DNA of 64,000 bases from the NCBI GenBank assembly GCA_016292135.1, contig JAEFAZ010000002.1, positions 434,001 through 498,000 of the forward strand, given 5' to 3'. The stretch's first letter is position 1. Every line of letters starts with the position of its first letter. The DNA comes from Saccharofermentans sp. (GTDB taxonomy: Bacteria; Bacillota; Clostridia; Saccharofermentanales; Saccharofermentanaceae). Of the stretch, positions 1 to 8,330 are shown piece by piece. The position numbers and the translations under genes were made by a program. The notes under the pieces were generated by a model that saw only the letters and a program-made list of their open reading frames with translations, was not told the origin of the DNA and ran no database searches.

Positions 1-528
1 TTCTACAGGCAGAAACTCGACTGCAGGACCATACAGCCCAACAAGGCCCATTACAAACTGGCAGAGTGGGAGAAGACGGGCAAGCTCGACGGTGTCATCA
101 CACAGAATATAGACGGACTCCATCAGAAGGCGGGAAGCCGCAATGTACAGGAGATCCACGGCAGTACTTTGCGCAATTACTGCATGAAGTGCCACAAGAA
201 ATACGATGCCGAATTCATCTTCAGATCTGAAGACAAGATCCCGAGGTGCCCGGAATGCGGCGGCATGATCCGTCCGGATGTTACCCTTTACGGCGAAGGC
301 CTTCCGCAGACGGCCTGGATCGAGTCCATGAGACTGATCTATGCCGCAGACTGCCTTATCGTCGGAGGAACTTCTCTTGCCGTTCAGCCTGCAGCTTCGC
401 TGGCATATGAGTTCCCGGGGAAATACCTGGTGATCATCAACCGCGACAAGACTCCCGCAGATAGGCATGCACAGCTCGTTATCCACGACAGCATAGGCAA
501 AGTGCTTGATTTGACAACTGTTGACTGA
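1..528 (+). CDS. cobB: Sir2-family NAD-dependent protein deacylase, 5'-truncated by window edge
   Basis: The reading frame is open from base 1 and ends at TGA 526-528; the N-terminal part with the Rossmann GAG motif lies outside the window. The visible part has the sirtuin core: the TQNIDGLHQKAG block, the EIHGS block with the catalytic His, a four-Cys zinc site (YCMKC, then RCPECGG), the NAD-contacting GTSL motif and a terminal Rossmann strand (VIINRD). Members of this family remove acyl groups from lysine, using NAD+ and releasing nicotinamide and O-acyl-ADP-ribose. No partner gene is visible, because upstream sequence is missing. A promoter for the next gene is embedded in its last codons, so it probably ends its own transcription unit. 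The family call is secure; the acyl specificity is not known. Confidence 0.93.
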   Translation, partial: FYRQKLDCRTIQPNKAHYKLAEWEKTGKLDGVITQNIDGLHQKAGSRNVQEIHGSTLRNYCMKCHKKYDAEFIFRSEDKIPRCPECGGMIRPDVTLYGEGLPQTAWIESMRLIYAADCLIVGGTSLAVQPAASLAYEFPGKYLVIINRDKTPADRHAQLVIHDSIGKVLDLTTVD

Positions 529-538
529 AGGATATAAT
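511..538 (+). promoter_or_regulatory. Sigma-70 type promoter for the CPBP/barnase pair
   Basis: TTGACA at 511-516 and TATAAT at 533-538 are separated by 16 bases. Both hexamers are perfect consensus. The -35 box lies inside the last codons of the sirtuin gene and the start codon of the CPBP gene follows at 571. Confidence 0.8.
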
Positions 539-570
539 TTAATCGGATTTTTGATTAAGGGGTAGAACAA

Positions 571-1569
571 ATGGAAAACAATAATATCAATGCTTATCCG
601 CAGACGATCAATGGAGAACAGGTATATGTTCTTCAGCCTGCTGCGGGTCCGGGAACAGCTCCTGTTCAGCAGCCGGTTCAGCCATCCAAAGGACGCAAGG
701 TAGGTGCTGTCTTTATCAGTATCATTCCCTGGGTGATCCTGCAGGTGGTACAGACTGTCGTCCTGCTGTTTGTCTTTCTCTACAAGGCGAGAGACATCCT
801 TGCCGATTACATCGAAAGAGGCAGGATAAAAGATTACGATGCGCTCATGTCGGTCCTTGGTGACAGTATGGGTCTCACTATGCTCATCTACGGCATAATT
901 ACGGCAACAGGCTTCGGAATCTTCTATATGATCAAATACGTGAACTTCCGAGAGATCGGCAGGAATCTATATAATGTCGGATGGAGATTCTGGCTTGCGG
1001 CTTTTATAGCCGTGATCGGTGCGCAGACTTTTGCGCAGGGCTTTGTCAATATGATCCAGAAGATCCCCGTCCTGGACGATCTCTTGGAGCAGATCTACTC
1101 CAATAATCCGGTATATGAAGTAATGAGCCTGGAAAACAGATCGCTGATCATGACATTGGCACTCGTTATCGTCGTACCGATAGCCGAGGAACTCGTATTC
1201 AGGGGGATCGCCGGAGGGATACTTGCCAAGGCAGGCCACACAGCCCGCTTTATCCTGGTCTTCACGGCTCTCTATTTTGCGATCGCCCACGGCAATGTCC
1301 TTCAGATCATCTTTGTTGCGGTCTTGGGATTTGCCGAAGGTTACGTATATATCAAGAAGAAGACGATAATCCCCACGATCCTGATGCATATGTTCTATAA
1401 TGCGATGGGAACATCGGCCCTTATAGACAGTGTCGTATCGAAGATCCCCTATCCCGGATATTTTCTCTTAGCAGCCGCAGGCCTGGGAATGGTGGCAGGA
1501 GCTTTCTTCCTTGCAAGGAGCGAAAAAAAGAAGGATATTACAGCCGATGCAGCACAGACCATCAGTTAA
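571..1569 (+). CDS. CPBP family intramembrane glutamic endopeptidase
   Basis: The protein has 332 residues. A soluble Gln/Pro-rich N-terminus of about 45 residues is followed by roughly eight hydrophobic segments. The CPBP (Abi) signature is complete: EELVFRG at residues 206-212 (E206, E207, R211), a His at 240 in AIAHGN and HMFYN (H273, N277). The family includes the eukaryotic CAAX prenyl protease Rce1 and bacterial proteins linked to bacteriocin self-immunity and membrane protein processing; the substrate here is unknown. AAGGGG precedes the ATG. The 3' end overlaps the start of the barnase-like lipoprotein gene by 23 bases, which suggests translational coupling. Two further CPBP genes lie at 13902 and 14978. 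Confidence 0.9.
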   Translation: MENNNINAYPQTINGEQVYVLQPAAGPGTAPVQQPVQPSKGRKVGAVFISIIPWVILQVVQTVVLLFVFLYKARDILADYIERGRIKDYDALMSVLGDSMGLTMLIYGIITATGFGIFYMIKYVNFREIGRNLYNVGWRFWLAAFIAVIGAQTFAQGFVNMIQKIPVLDDLLEQIYSNNPVYEVMSLENRSLIMTLALVIVVPIAEELVFRGIAGGILAKAGHTARFILVFTALYFAIAHGNVLQIIFVAVLGFAEGYVYIKKKTIIPTILMHMFYNAMGTSALIDSVVSKIPYPGYFLLAAAGLGMVAGAFFLARSEKKKDITADAAQTIS

Positions 1570-2152
1570 AAGATTTATAACCGGGATCCTCATTCCGGCG
1601 GCATTGATCCTGACCCTTTGCGGTTGTTACCATGTCATAACGCCGGCTTCAGAGTCGATTACTGCTCATACGACTGCGGAGCAGACTTCACTGACGGCTG
1701 AAACGACGACCGGAGAGACATCGTCTTCCGTTTCGAGTGCGGGCAGCAGTTCGAAAGAAAAGGAGACGGAGGAAACGACTCCGCCGTCCACGACAGAAGA
1801 AGCGAAAGTCAAAGAAGACGGAGAGTATTCATCCAGGGATGAAGTTGCTCTCTATATACATCTCTACGGGCATCTTCCTTCCAACTACATAACCAAGAAG
1901 GAAGCCAGGGCTCTCGGCTGGGAGGGCGGATCCCTCGAGCCTTATGCTCCCGGCAAGGCCATCGGTGGAGACAAGTTCGGAAACTATGAAGGCAATCTTC
2001 CTGACAGGAAGGGCGTCACTTATCACGAATGCGATATAGATACCGTAGGGAAAAAGTCCCGCGGAGCCAAGAGGATCGTGTTCTCTGACGACGGTTATAT
2101 CTACTATACGGAAGACCATTACGAGACTTTCACCTTATTGTACGGTGAATAG
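1547..2152 (+). CDS. Barnase-type guanyl-specific ribonuclease, predicted surface lipoprotein
   Basis: The 201-residue product starts at ATG 1547, preceded by AAGGA at about 1531; an upstream in-frame start at 1511 would disrupt the signal peptide. A hydrophobic segment (residues 10-24) ends in LCGC, a plausible lipobox with Cys27. A Ser/Thr/Glu-rich linker (35-93) leads to a domain closely matching barnase over its length (97-199). Equivalents of the barnase active-site residues are K117 (K27), E161 (E73), R172 (R83), R176 (R87) and H191 (H102). Barnase R59 is replaced by Y147. The enzyme would cleave single-stranded RNA outside the cell. No barstar-like inhibitor gene was recognised in the window. 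The fold call is strong; activity, given R59Y, is inferred. Confidence 0.88.
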   Translation: MQHRPSVKRFITGILIPAALILTLCGCYHVITPASESITAHTTAEQTSLTAETTTGETSSSVSSAGSSSKEKETEETTPPSTTEEAKVKEDGEYSSRDEVALYIHLYGHLPSNYITKKEARALGWEGGSLEPYAPGKAIGGDKFGNYEGNLPDRKGVTYHECDIDTVGKKSRGAKRIVFSDDGYIYYTEDHYETFTLLYGE

Positions 2153-2165
2153 ACTTTGTTTGGTG

Positions 2166-2171
2166 TATAAT
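2166..2171 (+). promoter_or_regulatory. Possible -10 element upstream of pfkA
   Basis: TATAAT lies 41 bases upstream of the pfkA start, in a short AT-rich gap. No convincing -35 hexamer sits at 16-18 bases, so the element is tentative. Confidence 0.35.
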
Positions 2172-2211
2172 ATCTCATGTTTATTAAATAATAATATGGA
2201 GGTGTGGTATC

Positions 2212-3267
2212 ATGTCCAGGCTTTTATATGACGAGAATAATCTGCCGCCTATCGCTTCACTCAAGGCAGCGAACTACGATGAGATCGATAAGGAGACTGT
2301 TGAACCCGTTAAGAGGGTAGGTGTTCTTACGAGCGGCGGTGACGCTCCCGGAATGAACGCGGCTATCAGGGCCGTAGTCAGGGCAGGTATCAACGCCGGT
2401 TTTGATATGTACGGTGTACAGCGCGGATATCACGGTCTCTGGAAGGGCGAGATCAAGCAGCTCGACGGCAGATCCGTATCCGAGACCCTGCAGAGGGGCG
2501 GTACTTTCCTCATGACAGCAAGATCCATGAGCTTCATGGAAGATCAGGGAGTCCTTAAGGGTGCCCGCATGATGGAAGCTTATGAACTCGACGCCTTGGT
2601 GGTAATAGGCGGTGACGGATCCTATAAGGGTGCAAGAGCACTTGCAAGGATCGGTATCCCCGTTATCGGAATGCCCGGCACGATCGACAACGATATTGCA
2701 TCTACCGACTATACGATCGGTTACGATACGGCCATGAATACCGCAATGGAATGTATAGACAAGCTTAGAGACACCGCATCTTCACACGAGAGATGCAGCG
2801 TTATCGAGGTCATGGGCAGGCGCGCAGGCTATATCGCCCTTAACGTAGGCATCGCAACGGGTGCCGAAGCCATCCTGATCCCCGAAGTTCCTTTCGATTT
2901 CAATAAGGATGTCTTAAGGATAATCCTCGACGGCAGGAACCGCGGCAAGAAGCATTATGTCGTCATCGTCGCAGAAGGTGCAGGCAAGGCAACAGAGATC
3001 GCAAAGCAGATCGAGGAAGCCACGGGCATAGAATCAAGGCCCACGATCCTGGGGCACCTCCAGCGCGGAGGCAGCCCGACACTGCGTGACAGGACTACAG
3101 CCAGCCTAATGGGAATCAGGGCGATCGACTGTCTGATCGAAAAGAGATTCAACAGGCTTATCGTCGAGAAGAACGGCGAGATAGGGGATGTTGATATCGA
3201 AGAAGGTCTCGAGATGACAAAGACGATCCCCGAAAGCTTCATCATCGATGCCAAGAGACTGTCGTGA
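2212..3267 (+). CDS. pfkA: ATP-dependent 6-phosphofructokinase
   Basis: The 351-residue enzyme catalyses the committed glycolytic step, fructose 6-phosphate to fructose 1,6-bisphosphate. Visible motifs are the N-terminal nucleotide loop TSGGDAPGMN (40-49), GGDGS (133-137), the catalytic block GTIDND (156-161), and the MGRRAGY substrate-binding block. Gly in GGDG, where PPi-dependent enzymes usually have Asp, points to ATP as donor. There is an N-terminal extension of about 33 residues compared with classical PfkA; the strong GGAGGTG site at 2198-2204 supports this start. The gene is followed after 16 bases by the acyl-ligase gene and probably heads the same transcript, an unusual partner for a glycolytic enzyme. 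Confidence 0.95.
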   Translation: MSRLLYDENNLPPIASLKAANYDEIDKETVEPVKRVGVLTSGGDAPGMNAAIRAVVRAGINAGFDMYGVQRGYHGLWKGEIKQLDGRSVSETLQRGGTFLMTARSMSFMEDQGVLKGARMMEAYELDALVVIGGDGSYKGARALARIGIPVIGMPGTIDNDIASTDYTIGYDTAMNTAMECIDKLRDTASSHERCSVIEVMGRRAGYIALNVGIATGAEAILIPEVPFDFNKDVLRIILDGRNRGKKHYVVIVAEGAGKATEIAKQIEEATGIESRPTILGHLQRGGSPTLRDRTTASLMGIRAIDCLIEKRFNRLIVEKNGEIGDVDIEEGLEMTKTIPESFIIDAKRLS

Positions 3268-3283
3268 TCTTTGAGGACCGGTA

Positions 3284-5248
3284 ATGAAGGTATACGGGCT
3301 CGGCGGTTATAAGGACATAGACAGCTTCGTATCAGGGAAGCTCTCTGAATATAACAAGACAGAAAAGAGATTCTTCGATCTTTATCCCTTTATGTTCTCC
3401 GAGAAAGACAATATCTTCGCGGAGACCAATAACGGATTCAAGATAATGCGCACGACATACGGACAGGCGAAGGAACGCTGTGACCTTTGCGCGTCCAATC
3501 TCGCACCACTGCTCAAGGATGCAAAGGGCAGCAAGGTCGGACTCTACATGTCCAATTCCGAGCAGTGGATAGAAGTCTTCTGGGCGATCCTCATGTGCGG
3601 CAAGTCGCCCCTGCTCCTCAACACCATGACCGATACTGCGGTAATAAGCCATATCCTTGAAGTCTACGGGACTGATGCTGTAATAGTCGATTCCAAGACG
3701 GAGGCTGATGCTTCTTTTGACGTTAAGACCATAAAGGCTGAAGAGCTTTTTGCAAAGTCTTCCAACCCCGTTCCCGGCAAAACGGCAGAGGAATGGTCTG
3801 ATTCGATCTTCCTCATGACATCCGGAACATCCGGCAAGATAAAGCTCTGCGAATATAACGGCATCAATTTCTACCATCAGATCGCAGACAGCGGCATCGT
3901 TATCAGGGAATGCCTTCAGGTCAAGAAACATGTTGACGGATATATAAAGCAGCTCGCATTCCTGCCTCTTTACCATATCTACGGCCTTGCCGCCATGTAT
4001 ATGTGGTTCGGCTTCTTTTCGAGGACTTTCGTATTCTTAAAAGATTATTCCGCGGATACGATCCTCTATACGGCGAGAAAGCACAAGGTCACGCATATTT
4101 TCTCCGTACCTTTGCTCTGGAACAGGATCTACGATTCCGCCATCAAGACGATCAGGAACCGCGGCCCCGAGACTTATGACAAGTTCACGAAGGCTTTGGA
4201 TCTCGTTAACCGCAAGGGAACGGAATCCTTCCTGTCGAAGATCATCATCAGGAAGGCTTTCGCCGAGATAAGACAGAACATCTTCGGCGACTCCATAGTG
4301 TTCCTTATCTCAGGCGGCAGCGCCATAAGCCCTGAAGTGTTGAAGTTCTTCAACGGAATAGGCTATCACATGGCAAACGGCTACGGCGCGACCGAGATCG
4401 GCATAACCTCATTCGAACTTTCCATGAAGTCTTCTGACAGGGTCACGGGATCTATCGGAAAGCCTTTTGCGAGCGTCATTTACGAAACAGGTGAAGACCG
4501 CGTCCTCAGGGTAAAGGGTCCTTCACATGCATCTGCCGTTTTCGAAGAGGGAAAACAGGTTGAATTCGGTGAGGGAGGATCTTACAACACCAACGATTTC
4601 GTCAGGGAAGAGGGCGGCCGCTATTTCATGGACGGACGCGCCGACGACCTCATCATCTGCCGTACCGGCGAAAACATCAGCCCCGAGCAGATCGAAAACA
4701 GGCTTAACATAACAGGCGCCCAGGATGTCTGCCTCATCGGCCCCGCAAACGACAGGGGAGAGGTGATGCCGGTCCTGATAGTGCAGGTCCCAATGTATTC
4801 CGATATCGAAAGTCTTAAGAATACAAGGGCTTCTGCCGAAGAAGAGCTCGGCAAGACCGGGATCAGACAGCAGGTATCAGGTATCGTGCTCACGCCCGAT
4901 AAGCTGATGGGCGAGTCGGAGTTCAAGAAGAACCGCAAGGCTATCCTCGAGAAATACTGCTCCAACACGATGCGTAAGATAACTCCCGACACCATGGAAA
5001 AAGATGCCGAAGAATTCTCGGCAGATCTTATCGCAAGGGTCAGAAGGGTCGTCGCGAACTCTCTTAACATATCCGAGGACGGCGTTACGGCCAACGCGGA
5101 TTATTTTTCGGATCTCGGAGGATCGAGCCTCGATTATTTCTCCATGCTGTCAGGCATAAGGGACGAGTTCGGTATCGACGTCGCCAAAGACGCTGCAGGT
5201 GTTACTACCGTATCAGGTCTTTGCGGATACCTGAGGAACAGGATGTGA
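3284..5248 (+). CDS. AMP-forming acyl ligase with fused C-terminal carrier (ACP/PCP) domain
   Basis: The 654-residue protein is in the ANL (acyl-CoA synthetase/adenylation domain) superfamily. The P-loop-like motif TSGTSGKIK is at about 185-193, followed by NGYGATE, the YNTNDF and GRADDLI hinge region, and FKKNRKAI near the catalytic Lys. The last 75 or so residues form a carrier domain with DLGGSSL, where Ser615 would carry phosphopantetheine; the LGGSSL form resembles peptidyl-carrier more than fatty-acid ACP. It should adenylate a carboxylic acid and load it onto its own carrier arm. No signal peptide or membrane segment is seen. The closest functional analogy is the ligase half of Aas or FadD-like enzymes; the substrate cannot be read from the sequence. 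Confidence 0.85.
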   Translation: MKVYGLGGYKDIDSFVSGKLSEYNKTEKRFFDLYPFMFSEKDNIFAETNNGFKIMRTTYGQAKERCDLCASNLAPLLKDAKGSKVGLYMSNSEQWIEVFWAILMCGKSPLLLNTMTDTAVISHILEVYGTDAVIVDSKTEADASFDVKTIKAEELFAKSSNPVPGKTAEEWSDSIFLMTSGTSGKIKLCEYNGINFYHQIADSGIVIRECLQVKKHVDGYIKQLAFLPLYHIYGLAAMYMWFGFFSRTFVFLKDYSADTILYTARKHKVTHIFSVPLLWNRIYDSAIKTIRNRGPETYDKFTKALDLVNRKGTESFLSKIIIRKAFAEIRQNIFGDSIVFLISGGSAISPEVLKFFNGIGYHMANGYGATEIGITSFELSMKSSDRVTGSIGKPFASVIYETGEDRVLRVKGPSHASAVFEEGKQVEFGEGGSYNTNDFVREEGGRYFMDGRADDLIICRTGENISPEQIENRLNITGAQDVCLIGPANDRGEVMPVLIVQVPMYSDIESLKNTRASAEEELGKTGIRQQVSGIVLTPDKLMGESEFKKNRKAILEKYCSNTMRKITPDTMEKDAEEFSADLIARVRRVVANSLNISEDGVTANADYFSDLGGSSLDYFSMLSGIRDEFGIDVAKDAAGVTTVSGLCGYLRNRM

Positions 5249-5255
5249 GCCCGTC

Positions 5256-5906
5256 ATGAAGAAGGCCTGGATCTGTTTTGTAAATGCTTTTGTAAAGGTT
5301 ACGGGGATCATCCCCGAACTCATTCTTTTCCATGAGAAGGTAATATACCAGGAAGGCGCCCTGAGCCGTTTTAAGATCAAGGGTCCCCTGATGATAATCT
5401 GCAACCATACGTCTCTCATAGACTTTGCGCTCATGCTCTTCCTTTTCCCTTTCAGGATCGTAAGGTGGCAGGCAGCAGAAGTCATGATCAACAAGAAAGT
5501 CGTGGGCCCCCTCATCAGAGGTCTGGGCTGTATCGCTGTCGACAGGACGGCCAAGGATTTTTCTTTCTTAAGGGAATCGGCTGATATCCTGGAGGATAAC
5601 GGCATAGTAGGGATCTTTCCTGAAGCAAGACTTCCGCTTCCCGGGGAAGAGCGTCCGCTGGAATTCAAGCCTTCAGCCGCTTACCTTGCTCTCATGACCG
5701 GCGTTACGGTAATACCCGTATACACCAACGGCATGTATTTCAAGAACCCCGGCAAGAGATGCCGTGCCGTGATCGGCAGGCCTTTTACCGCTGAGGAACT
5801 GTCGGATCCTTCTTTGTCCGAAAAAGACAACATCGACCATGTGTCCCGTGCCATGCGCGATAAGATCATCGAGCTTTCCCTGATAGAGAAGGGAGGAGCA
5901 AGATGA
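5256..5906 (+). CDS. Lysophospholipid/glycerophosphate acyltransferase (PlsC-like) 1
   Basis: The 216-residue protein has the PlsC-family catalytic HX4D motif as NHTSLID (H51, D56), and FPEAR (121-125) replacing the common acceptor-binding FPEGT. It has hydrophobic stretches near residues 15-25 and 55-70, consistent with peripheral membrane association. Family members transfer an acyl group from acyl-ACP or acyl-CoA to a lysolipid or glycerol phosphate. The gene follows the ligase-carrier gene by 7 bases and overlaps the next acyltransferase by 4 bases (ATGA). Its place between two acyl ligases suggests that it uses acyl groups they activate. The exact acceptor is unknown. Confidence 0.85.
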   Translation: MKKAWICFVNAFVKVTGIIPELILFHEKVIYQEGALSRFKIKGPLMIICNHTSLIDFALMLFLFPFRIVRWQAAEVMINKKVVGPLIRGLGCIAVDRTAKDFSFLRESADILEDNGIVGIFPEARLPLPGEERPLEFKPSAAYLALMTGVTVIPVYTNGMYFKNPGKRCRAVIGRPFTAEELSDPSLSEKDNIDHVSRAMRDKIIELSLIEKGGAR

Positions 5907-6547
5907 CCAAGCCCGGCAGACTCTTCAGATACAGATATCTGGCATTCGACATAGTCAAGGTCTTAAACGGGATCCCAACTCTTCTCATATTCCGTCCCAA
6001 GATCTTCTACGAGAACGAAAAGGCGAGAAAGCCCATAAGAGGCGGCGGGATCATCGCCACCAACCACAAGGGCTTCATAGATCCGGTCAAGATATTTACC
6101 GTTATCTTCTACCGCAGGATCCACTGCATGGCAAGGAAGGAGATATTTGAACATTCGGCCCTTATGAGGCTGGTGCTCAGGATGGGTCAGTGCATCAAGG
6201 TCGACCCTGAAAATCCCGCTGATACGTCATATCTTGCAAAGATCAGGGAATACACTGCCGACAAGCGTCTGGTGGCAATATACCCGGAGGGTCATATTGT
6301 AAAGGACGGCGAAGATATGTTAGAATTTAAGCTTGGTACAGCTCTTCTTGCAGCATCGTGCAAGGTCCCTATAATCCCGGTCTATATCGCGCCGAGGAAG
6401 AGCATATGGAACAGGATGAGGGCCGCGATCGGAGAACCTTTGTATCCCTATAGCGAGGATGGAAAGATGCTTCCGATGGCAGATCTCCAAAAGGTAATGG
6501 AGGACCTTACGGAGAAGATGTTGCTGTTGAGGGAAATGACCAAATAA
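5903..6547 (+). CDS. Lysophospholipid/glycerophosphate acyltransferase (PlsC-like) 2
   Basis: The 214-residue paralogue of the preceding gene has NHKGFID (catalytic H55, D60) and YPEG (127-130), the latter closer to the classical acceptor motif than in its neighbour. The ATG overlaps the previous stop codon (ATGA at 5903-5906), so the pair is translationally coupled. Two non-identical PlsC proteins in tandem could act on successive positions of one acceptor or use different carriers. Divergence between the two copies argues against a recent duplication. Confidence 0.86.
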   Translation: MTKPGRLFRYRYLAFDIVKVLNGIPTLLIFRPKIFYENEKARKPIRGGGIIATNHKGFIDPVKIFTVIFYRRIHCMARKEIFEHSALMRLVLRMGQCIKVDPENPADTSYLAKIREYTADKRLVAIYPEGHIVKDGEDMLEFKLGTALLAASCKVPIIPVYIAPRKSIWNRMRAAIGEPLYPYSEDGKMLPMADLQKVMEDLTEKMLLLREMTK

Positions 6548-6568
6548 TGTTTTATTGAGGTGTTTGTG

Positions 6569-8071
6569 ATGGAACAGATTTTTGAGATCAAGGAGAACGT
6601 TTTCGCAAAGTATATGGATCCCGAGGATCTTGCGAAAATAGTAAGGTACAACAATGTATCTGAGATGTGGGAGGCTTGTGTCAAGAACTATGGTGATGCC
6701 TGCGCTGTTGAAGACGGCAGCATCAGGACATATGCCATGATGGATGAGGATATCGCTTCCATGCGTGCGGCTCTTGCCGAGGCAGGCGTTAAAGCCGGAG
6801 ATATGGTAGGCGTTTACATGCCCAATTCCTACGAGTTCATCAAGTCCTTCTTTGCTATTACCACCATGGGTGCAGTTGCACTCCTTATGCCCGTACAGCT
6901 TGACGACAAGACAGTTTACGGCATAACGATGGGCTTTAAGCTCAAGGCGCTCATCTATGATGCATCCGTTGAAGAAAAGGTTGCATTTGCAAAGAATACC
7001 AATCCCAATACTTTATATATCGACAATATGGCAGCCGGAACAGACGATCCCGGCATGGTATATCCTGCAGCAGAGACCCCTTGCTGCATCATGTTCACGG
7101 GCGGCACGACCGGCAAGAGCAAGGGCGCGATCCTTTCTCACAAGTCCGTCATGACCGGAACATATAATGGCTGCTTAGGCTATAAGCACGTTTTCGGCAA
7201 GCGTTACATGATCGTTCTTCCCATGACCCACGTTTTCGGTCTCGTAAGAAATACTCTTACATGTATCGCAACAGGCGGCTTCCTGCACGTTGTAAGAAAC
7301 AACAAGGAGATGTTCCGTGAGATGGCCATGTTCCGTCCCACAGACCTTATCCTGGTTCCCGCTCTTGCTGAGCTCGCTCTCAACGTTTCCCGCATGATGG
7401 GTCCCCAGATCTTCGGCGGTCAGCTCGAGACGATCATCTGCGGAGCTTCCGTTGTTCCTCCTTATCTCGTAAAGGAATACGCAAAGCTCGGAACCAAGCT
7501 CTATCCCGGTTACGGCCTCACTGAGTCCGCTAACCTCGTTTCCGGCAACTGCGAATGTGATAAGTATCCCGAGTCAGTCGGATTCGCATATCCCAACCAG
7601 ACACTGAAGATCGTTGACGGCGAACTCTGGCTCAAGGGTGACAATATGATGATCGGCTATGCCGGCAATCCTGAAGAGAACGAGAAGGCTTATGAGGACG
7701 GCTGGTTTAAGACAGGCGATCTCGTAAGGATCGATGACGAGGGCTTCATCTTCATCGTCGGCCGTATCAAGGACATCATCGTTCTTCCTACCGGTGAGAA
7801 CATCTCACCCGAGGAGATCGAGAACAAGTTCGTTGAGCCTGACTTCGTACAGGATGCTATGGTCTTCGAAGAGAACGGCAAGCTCGTGCTCGAAGTGTTC
7901 CCGAGAGCAGCCGTTGTCGCTGCCATCGAGGCTGAAGACAAGAACGCCTACATCAAGGCCGAACTCGAGAAGGTTAACATGACGCTGCCTTCCTTCCAGA
8001 GAGTTACATCCATCGTCATCAGGGACGAGGACTTCCCGAGAACTCCCGCAATGAAGAAGATCAGGAAGTGA
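6569..8071 (+). CDS. AMP-forming acyl-CoA/acyl-ACP ligase
   Basis: The 500-residue ANL-superfamily ligase starts at ATG 6569, seven bases after GAGGTG (6557-6562); GTG 6560 would overlap that site. Motifs are FTGGTTGKSKG (176-186), YGLTES, KTGDL, GRIKD and the C-terminal PRTPAMKK, which carries the expected catalytic Lys only a few residues from the end. There is no carrier domain. It would activate a carboxylic acid as acyl-adenylate and pass it to CoA or, judging by the neighbour, to the ACP encoded 7 bases downstream. It is not a close copy of the ligase at 3284, so the locus has two separate activation enzymes. Confidence 0.88.
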   Translation: MEQIFEIKENVFAKYMDPEDLAKIVRYNNVSEMWEACVKNYGDACAVEDGSIRTYAMMDEDIASMRAALAEAGVKAGDMVGVYMPNSYEFIKSFFAITTMGAVALLMPVQLDDKTVYGITMGFKLKALIYDASVEEKVAFAKNTNPNTLYIDNMAAGTDDPGMVYPAAETPCCIMFTGGTTGKSKGAILSHKSVMTGTYNGCLGYKHVFGKRYMIVLPMTHVFGLVRNTLTCIATGGFLHVVRNNKEMFREMAMFRPTDLILVPALAELALNVSRMMGPQIFGGQLETIICGASVVPPYLVKEYAKLGTKLYPGYGLTESANLVSGNCECDKYPESVGFAYPNQTLKIVDGELWLKGDNMMIGYAGNPEENEKAYEDGWFKTGDLVRIDDEGFIFIVGRIKDIIVLPTGENISPEEIENKFVEPDFVQDAMVFEENGKLVLEVFPRAAVVAAIEAEDKNAYIKAELEKVNMTLPSFQRVTSIVIRDEDFPRTPAMKKIRK

Positions 8072-8078
8072 GAAGATT

Positions 8079-8330
8079 ATGGACAGATCAGACATCCTTT
8101 CAAAACTTCGTGACATATATGTAATGGCAGTACCTGATGCCAAGGTGTCTTCCGAGAACATTACCGAGGACATGAACCTCCTTACGGATCTCGGGATGTC
8201 ATCCATCAATCTGCTCTACATGGTCATCGCGATGGAGGAGTTTTTCGATATAAGGTTCGATGACGTCAGCTTTGGCGATTTTTCCAATGTCGGCGAAGTC
8301 ATCGATTATATCCAGAACAAAAAGGCATGA
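8079..8330 (+). CDS. Acyl carrier protein (free-standing)
   Basis: The 83-residue acidic protein has the length and helix pattern of an ACP. The attachment site is DLGMSSINL, with Ser42 as the phosphopantetheine Ser; Ser41 replaces the usual Asp of the DSL motif, which marks it as a specialised rather than a housekeeping ACP. It follows the ligase by 7 bases and its stop overlaps the start of the LRAT-PPTase gene (ATGA), so loading enzyme, carrier and carrier-activating enzyme are translated together. No fatty acid synthase genes are adjacent. Confidence 0.88.
   Translation: MDRSDILSKLRDIYVMAVPDAKVSSENITEDMNLLTDLGMSSINLLYMVIAMEEFFDIRFDDVSFGDFSNVGEVIDYIQNKKA

Noticed and set aside
967..1389. 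140-codon open frame antisense to the first CPBP gene
   Set aside because: It covers the CPBP catalytic motifs on the other strand and has no supporting features.
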